Below are positions 50,497 through 59,190 of a stretch of 64,000 nt of DNA, piece after piece. The stretch is from the NCBI RefSeq assembly GCF_012926615.1, contig NZ_JABBNU010000002.1, forward strand, positions 434,001 through 498,000, read 5' to 3'. A model generated the notes under the pieces. That model worked only from the letters and a program-made list of their open reading frames with translations, searched no databases and was not told the origin of the DNA. The translations under genes were made by a program, and so were the position numbers. Source of the DNA: Marinigracilibium pacificum. Lineage in GTDB: Bacteria > Bacteroidota > Bacteroidia > Cytophagales > Cyclobacteriaceae. Positions within the stretch are counted from its first letter, which is position 1. Every line of letters starts with the position of its first letter.

Positions 50497-50549
50497 TTAG
50501 TTTTTTAGAAGTAAAACATGTCTTTTAGAGTAATAAAAACCATAAAAGT

Positions 50550-51752
50550 TTAATTAGAATCTTCCATAAATGGATCTGCCCATTTTTCATTTGTATAGAC
50601 GTCTACACCACTTAAAGTTTTTAGAAATGCTATGACATCACGAATTTCATCTTCAGTCATCTGTAGTCGTTGAGGTTGGCCATTAGGTGTTAATCGACGG
50701 TCAATGAATTCTAGTGTATTGGGATTAGCAGGCATTTCATTATAATGCTCAATGGTACTCTGCAGTGTTGGAAAGTTTCCTGTATGCATAAAAGCACTGT
50801 TAATCTCACCTTCAGGATTTGTCAAGTCTCTCAATGAAGGTGCACGAGTAACGGTAAAGTCAAAATCATTCTGGTCAGGAGTGAACACAACGCCATTTGA
50901 TAGAGAATTGGGATCAATGTCAAATTCCGGAGCTCCATGACATGCCACACAACCAACCCCACCTGATATTCTCTTGCCTTCTGCATCAAATATAGGTCTC
51001 GCCATGAAAAGCGTTTTTCCATTATTTTCGGATACACTGTAGTTCGGAAACGGATCCATATCATTGTTTACCTTGCTTCTTCCTTCATCATATTTGGAAT
51101 CAAAAGATTGTATGCTTCTAATAAATTGGGCTAAGGCCTTCTGAATTCTATTTTCAGTAATGTTTTCATCGCCAAAAGCATTTTTAAAAAGAATGTTATA
51201 GTAATCAAGATTTTGTAGTCTGTTTATTAGTTCGTTTATGTCAGGAGCCCCGTCGATACCACTAAAACCCATTTCGGCATGATCTTGTATTGGCATGGTT
51301 GTTTGTTCCTCAAGGTTATCGGCTCTTTCATCCCAGAAGAATTTTAATTCTCTTGAAAACCTCGCATTAACCAGTCTCATAGAGTGTCGGGCGGTAAGTC
51401 CGTTTACCCCTTGACTTAATTTTCCGGAATCTGAAAATGCATTAGCCTGTTTATGGCAAGATGCGCAAGAAATAGTCCGGTCAGATGATAACTCCTTATC
51501 ATAAAATAACACTCTTCCCAACGTAGCTCCTGCGTCTGTAATTTGATTCCCCGCTGTAGTATTGTCTTTGGCAATGTATGTGGGTATATTTTGATTTGAA
51601 TAATTAAATAAATTGCTCAAATCAAGATTTAATACTTTATCAATTATTGATTGGTCTTTTGAAGATTCAGGATATAAAATATCATCTGTACATGAAATTA
51701 CAATTGCAGCAAAAAGAATGGCTATAGTTAATAAATAAGATTTTTTCGTCAT
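50550..51752 (-). CDS. Di-haem cytochrome c peroxidase
   Basis: 400 residues with a lipobox-like start (LLTIAILFAAIVISC-T). Two haem c sites are seen: TISCASCHKQANAFSDSG (CxxCH, about residue 95) and GGVGCVACHGAPEFD (CxxCH, about 268). ELSSDRTISCASCH, FWDERADNLEEQTTMPIQDH, and MPMQ-like segments match the CcpA/MauG family, which reduces hydrogen peroxide or modifies protein substrates. Probably lipid-anchored in the periplasm. Monocistronic. Confidence 0.9.
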   Translation of the reverse strand: MTKKSYLLTIAILFAAIVISCTDDILYPESSKDQSIIDKVLNLDLSNLFNYSNQNIPTYIAKDNTTAGNQITDAGATLGRVLFYDKELSSDRTISCASCHKQANAFSDSGKLSQGVNGLTARHSMRLVNARFSRELKFFWDERADNLEEQTTMPIQDHAEMGFSGIDGAPDINELINRLQNLDYYNILFKNAFGDENITENRIQKALAQFIRSIQSFDSKYDEGRSKVNNDMDPFPNYSVSENNGKTLFMARPIFDAEGKRISGGVGCVACHGAPEFDIDPNSLSNGVVFTPDQNDFDFTVTRAPSLRDLTNPEGEINSAFMHTGNFPTLQSTIEHYNEMPANPNTLEFIDRRLTPNGQPQRLQMTEDEIRDVIAFLKTLSGVDVYTNEKWADPFMEDSN

Positions 51753-51854
51753 GGTTATATTTTTAACCTTAGATGTAAGAAGACTCTAAAGGTTTAACCG
51801 ACGAATTATAAATTTTGTGAGAAGTATGATTATTACTGAAATCCTTTAGTGTTA

Positions 51855-52550
51855 TTATTCCTCAAATATAGCTACTGCCCTTACCGGAGATCCTGTTCCA
51901 CCACGAATTTTTAAAGGGAGTCCAATGAATCTGAATCTGCCTCTTCCTATAAGCTTGTAGAGATTTACCAGATTTTCGTAATGAGTGAAGCCTATTTCAC
52001 CACAAATATAGTGCACCTCTTTATTTGATATTTTTCTTACTCCCGGAGACATGGTTTCAACGCCAAAGGCTGAAATTTCCTTATTTCCCAACCATCGGGC
52101 TGCTTCAGCTGATATGCCGGGGCCATTTCCCCAATCATCAGTGTTAAAATGCTTTCTGTAATGGTCAGAGTAGATTAAAACGGTATCTCCCTTTTTGATT
52201 TCAAGGTTAGATGAGTCACAAGCTTGTTGAATTTCATCATGCTCTATTAGCTCATTTAATTGTTTGTGAGAGAAGTCAAGACATATACCTTCAGTATAAA
52301 ACATAGATAGAGGCATTTTATCTATTGAGTGGCCCTCATATTGTTTTGCCATGTGGTTTATGGCGTCTACATGCGTTCCGGTATGTTCACCAAGCTCTAA
52401 TTTATGAACAGCAGGAGTTCGTTTTTCCGGATTAACAATACCATCCCATTCTTCATGAGAGTTGTGAATGCTCATTTTAACCTGAGGAAGGTCTTTAAAT
52501 ACAGGCATTCCTTCATATATTTCCTGACTCAAATCGATGATTTCTACCAT
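51855..52550 (-). CDS. Cyclase-family protein (kynurenine-formamidase-like)
   Basis: 231 residues. The family signature is MVEIIDLSQEIYEGMPVF, GEHTGTHVDAINHMAK (His-x-Gly-Thr-His-x-Asp), GDTVLIYSDH and the late FGVETMSPGV. These histidines bind two metal ions in KynB and related metal-dependent hydrolases. KynB hydrolyses N-formylkynurenine; the substrate here is unknown because no kynurenine-pathway gene is nearby. No signal peptide is present. Confidence 0.88.
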   Translation of the reverse strand: MVEIIDLSQEIYEGMPVFKDLPQVKMSIHNSHEEWDGIVNPEKRTPAVHKLELGEHTGTHVDAINHMAKQYEGHSIDKMPLSMFYTEGICLDFSHKQLNELIEHDEIQQACDSSNLEIKKGDTVLIYSDHYRKHFNTDDWGNGPGISAEAARWLGNKEISAFGVETMSPGVRKISNKEVHYICGEIGFTHYENLVNLYKLIGRGRFRFIGLPLKIRGGTGSPVRAVAIFEE

Positions 52551-52630
52551 CCTTATTTCCTTATCTTTGCAGTTTCGACAATGATTGACTTATTGGTTAA
52601 AATTAAATCTTTGTTTTACAATTAAGGATA

Positions 52631-53275
52631 TTAACCTGCCTCTTTATATTGCATTTCTCTGATGTTTTTGATGCTCTGGTCTAGCTGCTTCGAAAGCATT
52701 TTTTCCATACCCAGATTATCTCTGGTTAAGATGATAATGTTTCCAATAACATCATATGTCGTTGATTGAGAATTGAGACTCGTCATCCTGTTGTTTATCG
52801 AACTTTGAAATTCAGATTGAGAATTAATTTTATTATAAACCTTAGAGATTTCTTGAATCAACTCGATATCCATATTTTGAAGAGTTCCACTCATTTTAGA
52901 TACCTCAAAAGCTGTATCTTCAAACTCTGTAAATCCATTGCCTACCCAATCTTTAATATAAACGAATTTGAAACTTTTGTTTTCAAAGTAGTTTTTGCTG
53001 AGAACATCTTCAGGGATTGTTTTTAAAAGGCTATCGAAATTTACCTTTATCAACTCATGATAATTAATTGTCTTTTGTAGGTTTTGCTGGTTGTTTTCTA
53101 ATTCAGTGATAATGTTTTTTAAAGCCTTTTCCTGATTGGCAATTTCTTGTTTTTTAGATTCCATATCATTAAGATAAGTCCCTAAGAAAACACCAAAAGC
53201 AACAATTATAAATTCGATAATATATCTGAAAATGTTCCTTTTGAAACTATTTCCCGAAACTGATATTTCACTCAT
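52631..53275 (-). CDS. DUF6090-like membrane protein
   Basis: 214 residues from the ATG at 53275 (14 further codons are open upstream but unlikely). After RNIFRYIIEFIIVAFGVFLG (transmembrane, about 12-30), GTYLNDMESKKQEIANQEKA begins a coiled coil (LKNIITELENNQQNLQKTIN). This is the DUF6090-type architecture of Bacteroidota. Function unknown; the helix followed by a coiled coil suggests a scaffold. It lies 73 bp from the lipoprotein gene at 53348. Confidence 0.65.
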   Translation of the reverse strand: MSEISVSGNSFKRNIFRYIIEFIIVAFGVFLGTYLNDMESKKQEIANQEKALKNIITELENNQQNLQKTINYHELIKVNFDSLLKTIPEDVLSKNYFENKSFKFVYIKDWVGNGFTEFEDTAFEVSKMSGTLQNMDIELIQEISKVYNKINSQSEFQSSINNRMTSLNSQSTTYDVIGNIIILTRDNLGMEKMLSKQLDQSIKNIREMQYKEAG

Positions 53276-53347
53276 GACTAATAATTGAAATAGATTGTCT
53301 TGGTAATATGTTGACAAAGACTTGTTTAACTTAACGCAGTAAATTTT

Positions 53348-54166
53348 CTATTCGTAAAACTCCTTCAAGACTATATCTTTTCCCTGGATTAATTGCTTTA
53401 ACTCTTTTATCAGATAATAGCGGTGCATAAATCCAACTAGAACAACTATTTTCTTGCCTTCATTAAGTTCTGTAATTTTCATGATATTTCTGGCCATGGT
53501 TTGATTACGTAGATCCCAGAAGTCGGCAGCAAGTTTATATCCTTCACGATAACTGATTTTCTCCCCATCAGGTTTTGTATGAAAATGATTGGCAAACTCT
53601 TCTCGGTTGTTAGTTATTTTTTGAAGCATTTGATATTGGTAATACTGGCGTTGTTCACAAATACTATCTGTTTTAGGATTGTTGAAGTATTTAGGTTCTT
53701 TAGCTGCGAACTCAATTAATGGCATTAGCAGATCCTGATATTTATTATGAATTTTTGCTTCTGCATCTGTTAACAGATTAGCATTATTAAGACTATCTAT
53801 CAGTTTTGTCGTTAGATGATCAGTTGGACGTGATCCAATATTTTTACGGTATTCATTTCTGCCTTCAAACTCAAATGGTCGTAATTGGGTAGATGGGTAT
53901 TTGTTTACATACATATAGCTAGCCATAGATTCGTTGCTGTTTTCCGGTACTTCTTTTTGTCTAAAATCCGGAGTAAACGAAGCTGAATCTTGTTCTCGTA
54001 ATATGAAGTCCGGCTCAAGGTCTTCTAATATTCCCATCAGAATGTCCGGGTTAAAATTTGGCTCTGGGTTATGAAGTGTTCCGATGACAATTATTTCTGT
54101 GGGTTTTTGATCTTGACAAGAAAGTAATGCGATGGAGGAAAGAATTACTAAAATTAATTTCTTCAT
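53348..54166 (-). CDS. TraB/DUF5694-like lipoprotein
   Basis: 272 residues from the ATG at 54166, chosen because MKKLILVILSSIALLSC-QDQ is a lipobox; 27 further codons upstream are open but not signal-like. Conserved-looking parts: IIVIGTLHNPEPNFNPDILM (the G-T-x-H motif of the TraB/DUF5694 group), LREQDSASFTP, and VLVGFMHRYYLIKELKQ near the C-terminus. The histidines and glutamates could bind a metal, but activity is unknown. Predicted to be anchored in the outer or inner membrane. Confidence 0.65.
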   Translation of the reverse strand: MKKLILVILSSIALLSCQDQKPTEIIVIGTLHNPEPNFNPDILMGILEDLEPDFILREQDSASFTPDFRQKEVPENSNESMASYMYVNKYPSTQLRPFEFEGRNEYRKNIGSRPTDHLTTKLIDSLNNANLLTDAEAKIHNKYQDLLMPLIEFAAKEPKYFNNPKTDSICEQRQYYQYQMLQKITNNREEFANHFHTKPDGEKISYREGYKLAADFWDLRNQTMARNIMKITELNEGKKIVVLVGFMHRYYLIKELKQLIQGKDIVLKEFYE

Positions 54167-54468
54167 AATGAGATGATTATTTAAATATTTTATCCAGAAA
54201 AGAGCTATTCCATAATATGAATACAGGATAGTTTCGGGATAATTCACTTGTTTTGGTTTAATTATTTACCTAAATCTATAATAAAAGGAATTATTATCAA
54301 ATAATAGTCTTATAGCTGGTAAATATATGTTTTATATGTTGCGGTGTTAGTTTAAACGGGGTTATTCAATTAACAAAATAATTCACAAGATAGCATATCG
54401 GTTATGGATATATGATTTAGCTTATATAAAACAATTTATTATGTGGATAGAAATATAAAATAATACTC
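54167..54468. other. 302-bp intergenic region, no feature seen
   Basis: A/T-rich sequence between two minus-strand genes. No ORF of more than 60 codons, no hairpin longer than 6 bp and no repeat copy was seen. It presumably holds the promoter of the lipoprotein gene at 54166. Confidence 0.5.
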
Positions 54469-55017
54469 TTAAGCTCCGAAAGTGATGTTTTCTTTTGCAA
54501 CAATTTGCCATCTTCTCTGCCTGTGTTTATAAAACAGTTTAGCAAACTGAGTAATAAATGAGGTCATAAAGCCACCATATATTATGATGGAATCTTCATA
54601 ATAAATAGAACTGTTTCCCAAGTCTTTCATTACTATGTTGTGATTCCATATCTTGGCATTTATGTCCCATTCCTTGGTCGAAAGTATATGGTTTTGACAG
54701 TCAATTTTAGCTATTGTCAAATAGTGGGTTCCTCCAAAAGGAAAGAAACCAAATATTTTCATTTTGGCACCATAGGTATTTCCTAATTCCCATTTTTCTG
54801 GAAAATGACCTTTTGTAGACTTAAAACTGATCATGCCTTTAGCAACAAACTGTAGTAGTTTTGGAGTTTGGACAAAAGTCCATGCCGATTCAATTTTAAT
54901 TGGGATTATCGAAGCAACCGTTAGTTTTTTGGCTTTTACAATTTTTCCATGATAATCAGTAGTCGTGTTTTCAATACTTACTTTTGATTGGTATTGGTTT
55001 ATTGTTGGTTTAGACAT
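54469..55017 (-). CDS. SRPBCC (START-like) superfamily protein
   Basis: 182 residues. KAKKLTVASIIPIKIESAWT, FVQTPKLLQFVAKGMISFKS, GNTYGAKMKIFGFFPFGGTH and SIIIYGGFMTSFITQFAKLF are in the order of SRPBCC/polyketide-cyclase-like helix-grip proteins that bind hydrophobic ligands. Cytoplasmic. Ligand unknown. It lies 49 bp from the secreted-protein gene at 55067 on the same strand. Confidence 0.7.
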   Translation of the reverse strand: MSKPTINQYQSKVSIENTTTDYHGKIVKAKKLTVASIIPIKIESAWTFVQTPKLLQFVAKGMISFKSTKGHFPEKWELGNTYGAKMKIFGFFPFGGTHYLTIAKIDCQNHILSTKEWDINAKIWNHNIVMKDLGNSSIYYEDSIIIYGGFMTSFITQFAKLFYKHRQRRWQIVAKENITFGA

Positions 55018-55066
55018 AAAGGGATTGACAATAGGGCACTGAAGGATTTATTTTTTATGAAACAGA

Positions 55067-55441
55067 CTAACAGGTCCACCATTTTTTGTTTTTAAAATCT
55101 ATAATACTTGGTCCGTCAGAACACCCGCCAACCTCTTCAGCATATTCATCTTCCGGGCTTGTAGCAATGATCCATTGACCTGTTGGTTTGTGTTTAACTA
55201 TTTTTCCTGTTTCAATAATTTCTCCTTTTTCACCTGAAAGACTACCATTGTTAATAATAGTTATTGAGTCTCCGGAAATGATTACTTCAACAGTACAATC
55301 TAAAGATTTGCCATCCCATTCAGCAAAAGCAACATCGTAAGTGTAGGTACCACTCTCTGGTATTTGAGCATTGATGTTGTTGGCTATAAAAATGAATAGA
55401 AAACAAAAAAGCGAATTAAATATCTTAGGAGTAGTATCCAT
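55067..55441 (-). CDS. Secreted protein of unknown function
   Basis: 124 residues with a signal peptide (FNSLFCFLFIFIANNINAQ). The mature part starts PESGTYTYDVAFAEWDGKSL and holds DCTVEVIISGDSITIINNGS and LSGEKGEIIETGKIVKHKPT. Two cysteines remain near the end (GGCSDGPSIIDFKNKKWWTC), likely a disulfide. This resembles short beta-sandwich proteins of Bacteroidota with no known role. Confidence 0.6.
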   Translation of the reverse strand: MDTTPKIFNSLFCFLFIFIANNINAQIPESGTYTYDVAFAEWDGKSLDCTVEVIISGDSITIINNGSLSGEKGEIIETGKIVKHKPTGQWIIATSPEDEYAEEVGGCSDGPSIIDFKNKKWWTC

Positions 55442-55499
55442 TTAGAAGTTGTTTGGTCAATTATATTGTTAATATAATAACTATAACTTGTATTTGATT

Positions 55500-55540
55500 C
55501 TGTTATTGCTAAACTTCAGTCTGTTGGGTATAGGTTTTCT
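55500..55540. repeat. Fragment resembling the 3' end of the cassette separator
   Basis: GTTATTGCTAAACTTCAGTC-TGTTGGGTA resembles the shared GCTGTCGCTAAACTTCAGACTGTGGGGGTA at 3915-3945 in the array. It is isolated: no boundary repeat or second arm is seen. It may be a decayed copy or chance. Confidence 0.35.
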
Positions 55541-55616
55541 ATAACTTTGAGATTTGCTGTTTAGAAATTATTCTTTCCAGCAGGCAATATTGAAATAATA
55601 CTGTCTATCCACTGAG

Positions 55617-56507
55617 TTATTTGTTTCTTTTTAATTCAGATTGGATTTCAACCCATTTTACTCTCCATTTCTTTTCATTATAATCACCTGTCGTATAAAA
55701 CAGAAATTTATTGTCAGGCGTGACATATGGGTTTCCTTGTCCAAATTCATTAATTACAGATTTAAGTTTTCTTGTATTCATGAACTTTCCATTCCCAGCA
55801 TTAAAACTTATCATCAAATCAAGTTGATTACCAATGGTTGCAAAAATTATAAAGTCTTCTTTGGGTGAAATGAATGGTGTGCATTTTCCAACCTTATCAT
55901 TCATTGTAATAGGGACTTTTATTGCATAACTATATTTACCATCTATTTCTGTGGATCTATAAATGTCCATTTCACTATAATCCAAATTACTCGAGTGAAA
56001 GTATAGAGTTCCGGAATTTGCTACAGTAGGATGGGATACTAGTTTATCTCTTAAATTTGGAATGTCAACAAAAGTAGGTACTGTCCATTTTCCATTTATT
56101 TTATCAGATTTCCAAATATGCCAGGTAGACTCAATACCTTCTTTGTTTACTGGTCTGGTTGAACTGAAATAGATTGATTTTCCATCTGGAGTAAAGCTCA
56201 TCCCATGTTCGTTATGTTCACTATTAAAAAAAGCCTTTTCAGGAGCAGACCATGAACCGCTAGTTTTTTCAATTTTATAGACATCAAAATTTTCAAAACT
56301 CGTATCTGAAATGGTGAAATAATATTCTTTCAGATCCGGGCTAAATATTCCTTTGTGGATAATTTTATTATCAGGGATCAGCTCAGGTTTAAACTCAAGA
56401 GGTGTGCTGTCTGGTACTTTTTCAGTAAGAAAATCCATTTGAGTACTTTCATTTTTACAACCTAATAAAACTATTAATAAAAGTAGGAAGGTAAGGAGGT
56501 TGTTCAT
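55617..56507 (-). CDS. TolB-like WD40/PD40 beta-propeller lipoprotein
   Basis: 296 residues. The lipobox is LTFLLLLIVLLGC-KN. PD40 repeats recur: GIFSPDLKEYYFTISDTSFE, GMSFTPDGKSIYFSSTRPVN, VANSGTLYFHSSNLDYSEMD, FISPKEDFIIFATIGNQLDL and YVTPDNKFLFYTTGDYNEKK. This is a six-bladed beta-propeller of the TolB/PD40 type. Role unknown; such lipoproteins often serve peptidoglycan or sugar-binding complexes. Confidence 0.85.
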   Translation of the reverse strand: MNNLLTFLLLLIVLLGCKNESTQMDFLTEKVPDSTPLEFKPELIPDNKIIHKGIFSPDLKEYYFTISDTSFENFDVYKIEKTSGSWSAPEKAFFNSEHNEHGMSFTPDGKSIYFSSTRPVNKEGIESTWHIWKSDKINGKWTVPTFVDIPNLRDKLVSHPTVANSGTLYFHSSNLDYSEMDIYRSTEIDGKYSYAIKVPITMNDKVGKCTPFISPKEDFIIFATIGNQLDLMISFNAGNGKFMNTRKLKSVINEFGQGNPYVTPDNKFLFYTTGDYNEKKWRVKWVEIQSELKRNK

Positions 56508-56546
56508 TTATTTAATAGTTGAGTAGGTTATTTATGGTGGTAATTA

Positions 56547-57149
56547 TTAATTCAATTTGTTGCTTCTATAAAAGCTATTAGGTTCTATTTTACAAATTGT
56601 ATTAAAATTATCATTCGTAGTAGCTATGAATACATAGGCATCAATGTCTAAGTTAAAGAAAAGGAGTTGTTTGTTTTCCGCTTTCAAGTCTTTATCAATG
56701 GCCTTAAATAATTCTATTATAAATTCACCGTCCCTTAGATTTTCATAGTCTACTGATTGTCTTAATTTCTGTGTATTTATCCAATTGTAATTTTCTACCC
56801 CAAGTTGTTTTTCTACATATTCTTCAACTTCATTCTCGTTTTCTTCACCTCGCCAATCAATATACCCAAGTAAGCCTCTATAATCTCCAAACATATAAAT
56901 TGCTTCTAATACGTTAATTTCTTCAAATCCATATTCATCAATCAGATCCTCATTTTCTTCAATAAATTCAGCTTTGTTATCGAGAAATGGGATGAGATAG
57001 GCTCTGAATTCCTCTTTATAGTCGAGGTAAATTAATTGTCCAATTTCTAAGAGGTCGTATTTGTTGTTTGTAGATTCAGATTTCTTTTGTGCGTATGTAA
57101 ATTCTCCTATTACGAGAATTATTATTAAAAAAATAACTACTGATTTCAT
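56547..57149 (-). CDS. Secreted protein of unknown function
   Basis: 200 residues from the ATG at 57149, where MKSVVIFLIIILVIGEFTYA-Q is a signal peptide; a longer open frame overlaps the next gene by 8 bp. The mature part is acidic (EENEDLIDEYGFEEINVLEA, DWRGEENENEVEEYVEKQLG), helical, and rich in hydrophobic patches (LYLDYKEEFRAYLIPFLDNK). The family is not recognised. It lies downstream of the membrane protein at 57214. Confidence 0.55.
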   Translation of the reverse strand: MKSVVIFLIIILVIGEFTYAQKKSESTNNKYDLLEIGQLIYLDYKEEFRAYLIPFLDNKAEFIEENEDLIDEYGFEEINVLEAIYMFGDYRGLLGYIDWRGEENENEVEEYVEKQLGVENYNWINTQKLRQSVDYENLRDGEFIIELFKAIDKDLKAENKQLLFFNLDIDAYVFIATTNDNFNTICKIEPNSFYRSNKLN

Positions 57150-57213
57150 ATTTTGTAAAATGAATAGGTTGTTATTATTAAAGTTGAATTTTTGTTGATT
57201 TGAAGCAATGAAA

Positions 57214-57723
57214 TCAAGCACATTGTAGATATGTGTTTAATTGAGAAAAATTTAGTATAAAACTAATTATTGCGATTATCAATAAAAACCCTAAGTATAT
57301 GTTAACTCTCAATTGAAAGCCGATACCAAGATATTTATTCAACCACTGATTTTGTTTTTTCTTTTCTTTTTCTTGCCATATTTGATCATTGTATTTTTTA
57401 TGTATACCAAATTTCAAAAATTGTTTTCTTCTATGAACAATTTTAATTTCTTCAAATAAAAGTAACTCTTTATTAATAACATGAAATGTGAAAAGAATAT
57501 AAATAATTGATGCAACTCCTAAAAATATGAGTAACCAAGGAGTTTGAACTATTTTATCTTGAAGAAAATCTTTTGAAAACGGCAATATAATTATCCCTAT
57601 TATAATAACAGATGATCTTATCATATGTTTCCAAATTAGCTCATGCCGATATTTATACTCATCCCAAATTAGCTCATGTTCAGGATCAGCATCACTTATA
57701 GTTTTATTAAATTCCGGATACAT
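57214..57723 (-). CDS. Membrane protein of unknown function
   Basis: 169 residues. A soluble N-terminus (PEFNKTISDADPEHELIWDE) is followed by two transmembrane segments near 38-80 (RSSVIIIGIIILPF and WLLIFLGVASIIYILFTFHV). A charged loop (LLFEEIKIVHRRKQFLKFGI) and a third segment near the end (NIYLGFLLIIAIISFILNFS) complete it. The W-x-x-Y-x-Y-R-H-E-L-I-W start motif may be family-specific. Function unknown. Confidence 0.55.
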   Translation of the reverse strand: MYPEFNKTISDADPEHELIWDEYKYRHELIWKHMIRSSVIIIGIIILPFSKDFLQDKIVQTPWLLIFLGVASIIYILFTFHVINKELLLFEEIKIVHRRKQFLKFGIHKKYNDQIWQEKEKKKQNQWLNKYLGIGFQLRVNIYLGFLLIIAIISFILNFSQLNTYLQCA

Positions 57724-57952
57724 TATATTATGTATTATTAGTTGAACTAAACACTTTTAATAGTGTGTCAGGACCTATATTGCTTCATTTACATCCTTTT
57801 TAGGATGATAATACAAAGTTTAATTCTATTAGCTTGTAGGAACTATATTTATTTAGTGAGTTTACTGAAAATAATTGGTTTCAAACTTAAAAACAAAGGT
57901 TGTTTTGATAACTTTTAACATTGCCCTATTTTGCTAGAACTCATTATTAATT

Positions 57953-57970
57953 AACTATTGGTTAATAGTT
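57953..57970 (-). terminator. Short hairpin after the serine hydrolase gene
   Basis: AACTATT-ggtt-AATAGTT, a perfect 7-bp A/T-rich stem that ends 2 bp before the stop codon region at 57972. Weak as a terminator. Confidence 0.4.
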
Positions 57971-57971
57971 A

Positions 57972-59054
57972 TTATCGTGCTGATAATTCCTTTTTAATAT
58001 TCAGTGCTAAATCTTCAAGTCTTTCATCTATACCAGGCGATAATAAATTGCCCTGGAAGCTGGCATTTGATAATACTGCTATTCCTATATTAGATTCCGG
58101 GAAAACCATAAACCAATTTTGCATTCCCCATATCCCTCCGTGATGACGATAGCATATTTCGCCATCTATTTTAACTATATTCCAGTGGTATCCAATGTCA
58201 AAATCATATTGGGTACTAAAGCAGTTTTTATGTGACTCCTTAACTTCAGGAATTGAATCATTCAGGAGGTATTTTATATACTTAATTAAATCTAAAGTGT
58301 TAGAATGAAGCCCTGAAATACCTCCCCATAGATTGTTTTGATAATGTTCTTGAGGTTCATTGTCTCCATTGTATCCTTGAATCAATAATTCTTTATCCCT
58401 TTCGTTTAGATTGAACTTTGTATTAGTCATATCATTTGGACTGAGAATGAAATTTTGCACAAGCTTTTGATATTGAATACCATAAGCTTGCTCAAGAATG
58501 AAGGCTGTGATTTCAGGAGCAGTATTTGAGTAATGAAATTCTGTTCCAGGCTCGGAGTTGATTGTTACCTGATGTAACCCTTCCCAAAATTCATTTTTAT
58601 TGGCCATTGTTGGAATCATATTTGGGAAGCCACCTGTATGAGTAATCAGATTTTTTATTGTGATTTTTTCTCCGTTATATTCAAAGTTGGGATAATCTTC
58701 AGGTAAATATTTCCTGATGTCGTCATCAAGCGATATTTTACCATCAAGAACGGCTTTTGCAACCATAGTTCCTGTAAAAGTCTTGGTTACAGAAGCAAGT
58801 TCGTATAAGGTCGAGTCGGTTGGAGGATTGTTTTTGCCGGGATTTTGTTCACCAAAGTGGAAAGTATATTCATTATTATTTTCAACGATGGCAATTGAAA
58901 CGGAGTGTATTCGATCATCGGAAAGGAATTTCATGGAATAGTGTTCAACAATTTCCTCTGTGGTTTTTAATTCATGTTTGTTGTTTTGATTACAACTAAT
59001 TAATGAAATGATCCCTAAACTTGAATAGATTACTTTCCAGAATAGCTTTTTCAA
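57972..59054 (-). CDS. Serine hydrolase (beta-lactamase class C type) lipoprotein
   Basis: About 360 residues from the TTG at 59054, which opens LKKLFWKVIYSSLGIISLISC-N, a lipobox. An ATG at 59153 also opens the frame but would put 33 non-signal residues in front, so TTG is preferred. SVTKTFTGTMVAKAVLDGK (SxxK), YSNTAPEITAFI (YxN) and HHGGIWGMQNWFMVFPESNI (HxG) are the three class C motifs. Predicted periplasmic esterase or D-amino-acid peptidase. Start uncertain. Confidence 0.8.
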   Translation of the reverse strand: MKKLFWKVIYSSLGIISLISCNQNNKHELKTTEEIVEHYSMKFLSDDRIHSVSIAIVENNNEYTFHFGEQNPGKNNPPTDSTLYELASVTKTFTGTMVAKAVLDGKISLDDDIRKYLPEDYPNFEYNGEKITIKNLITHTGGFPNMIPTMANKNEFWEGLHQVTINSEPGTEFHYSNTAPEITAFILEQAYGIQYQKLVQNFILSPNDMTNTKFNLNERDKELLIQGYNGDNEPQEHYQNNLWGGISGLHSNTLDLIKYIKYLLNDSIPEVKESHKNCFSTQYDFDIGYHWNIVKIDGEICYRHHGGIWGMQNWFMVFPESNIGIAVLSNASFQGNLLSPGIDERLEDLALNIKKELSAR

Positions 59055-59136
59055 AGTATTTAGATTTAGGAGGAGTGAGTTTAAAGTTAGTAGGTACTGA
59101 TTTGAATGGGGGTATGAGTATTGAAATATGTAAATA

Positions 59137-59181
59137 GTAATCCCAGGCGACATAAATATTTTTTTATTCTCCTGGGATTAC
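59137..59181 (-). terminator. Hairpin terminator of the TlpA-like gene
   Basis: GTAATCCCAGG (59137-59147) pairs perfectly over 11 bp with CCTGGGATTAC (59171-59181) around a 23-base A/T-rich loop. It lies 9 bp after the stop at 59191. Confidence 0.65.
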
Positions 59182-59190
59182 CAATTTTTT

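Noticed and set aside
55500-55540. Core site GTTGGGT as an active recombination site
   Set aside because: It stands alone without paired arms or an inverse core, so it is listed only as a possible fragment.
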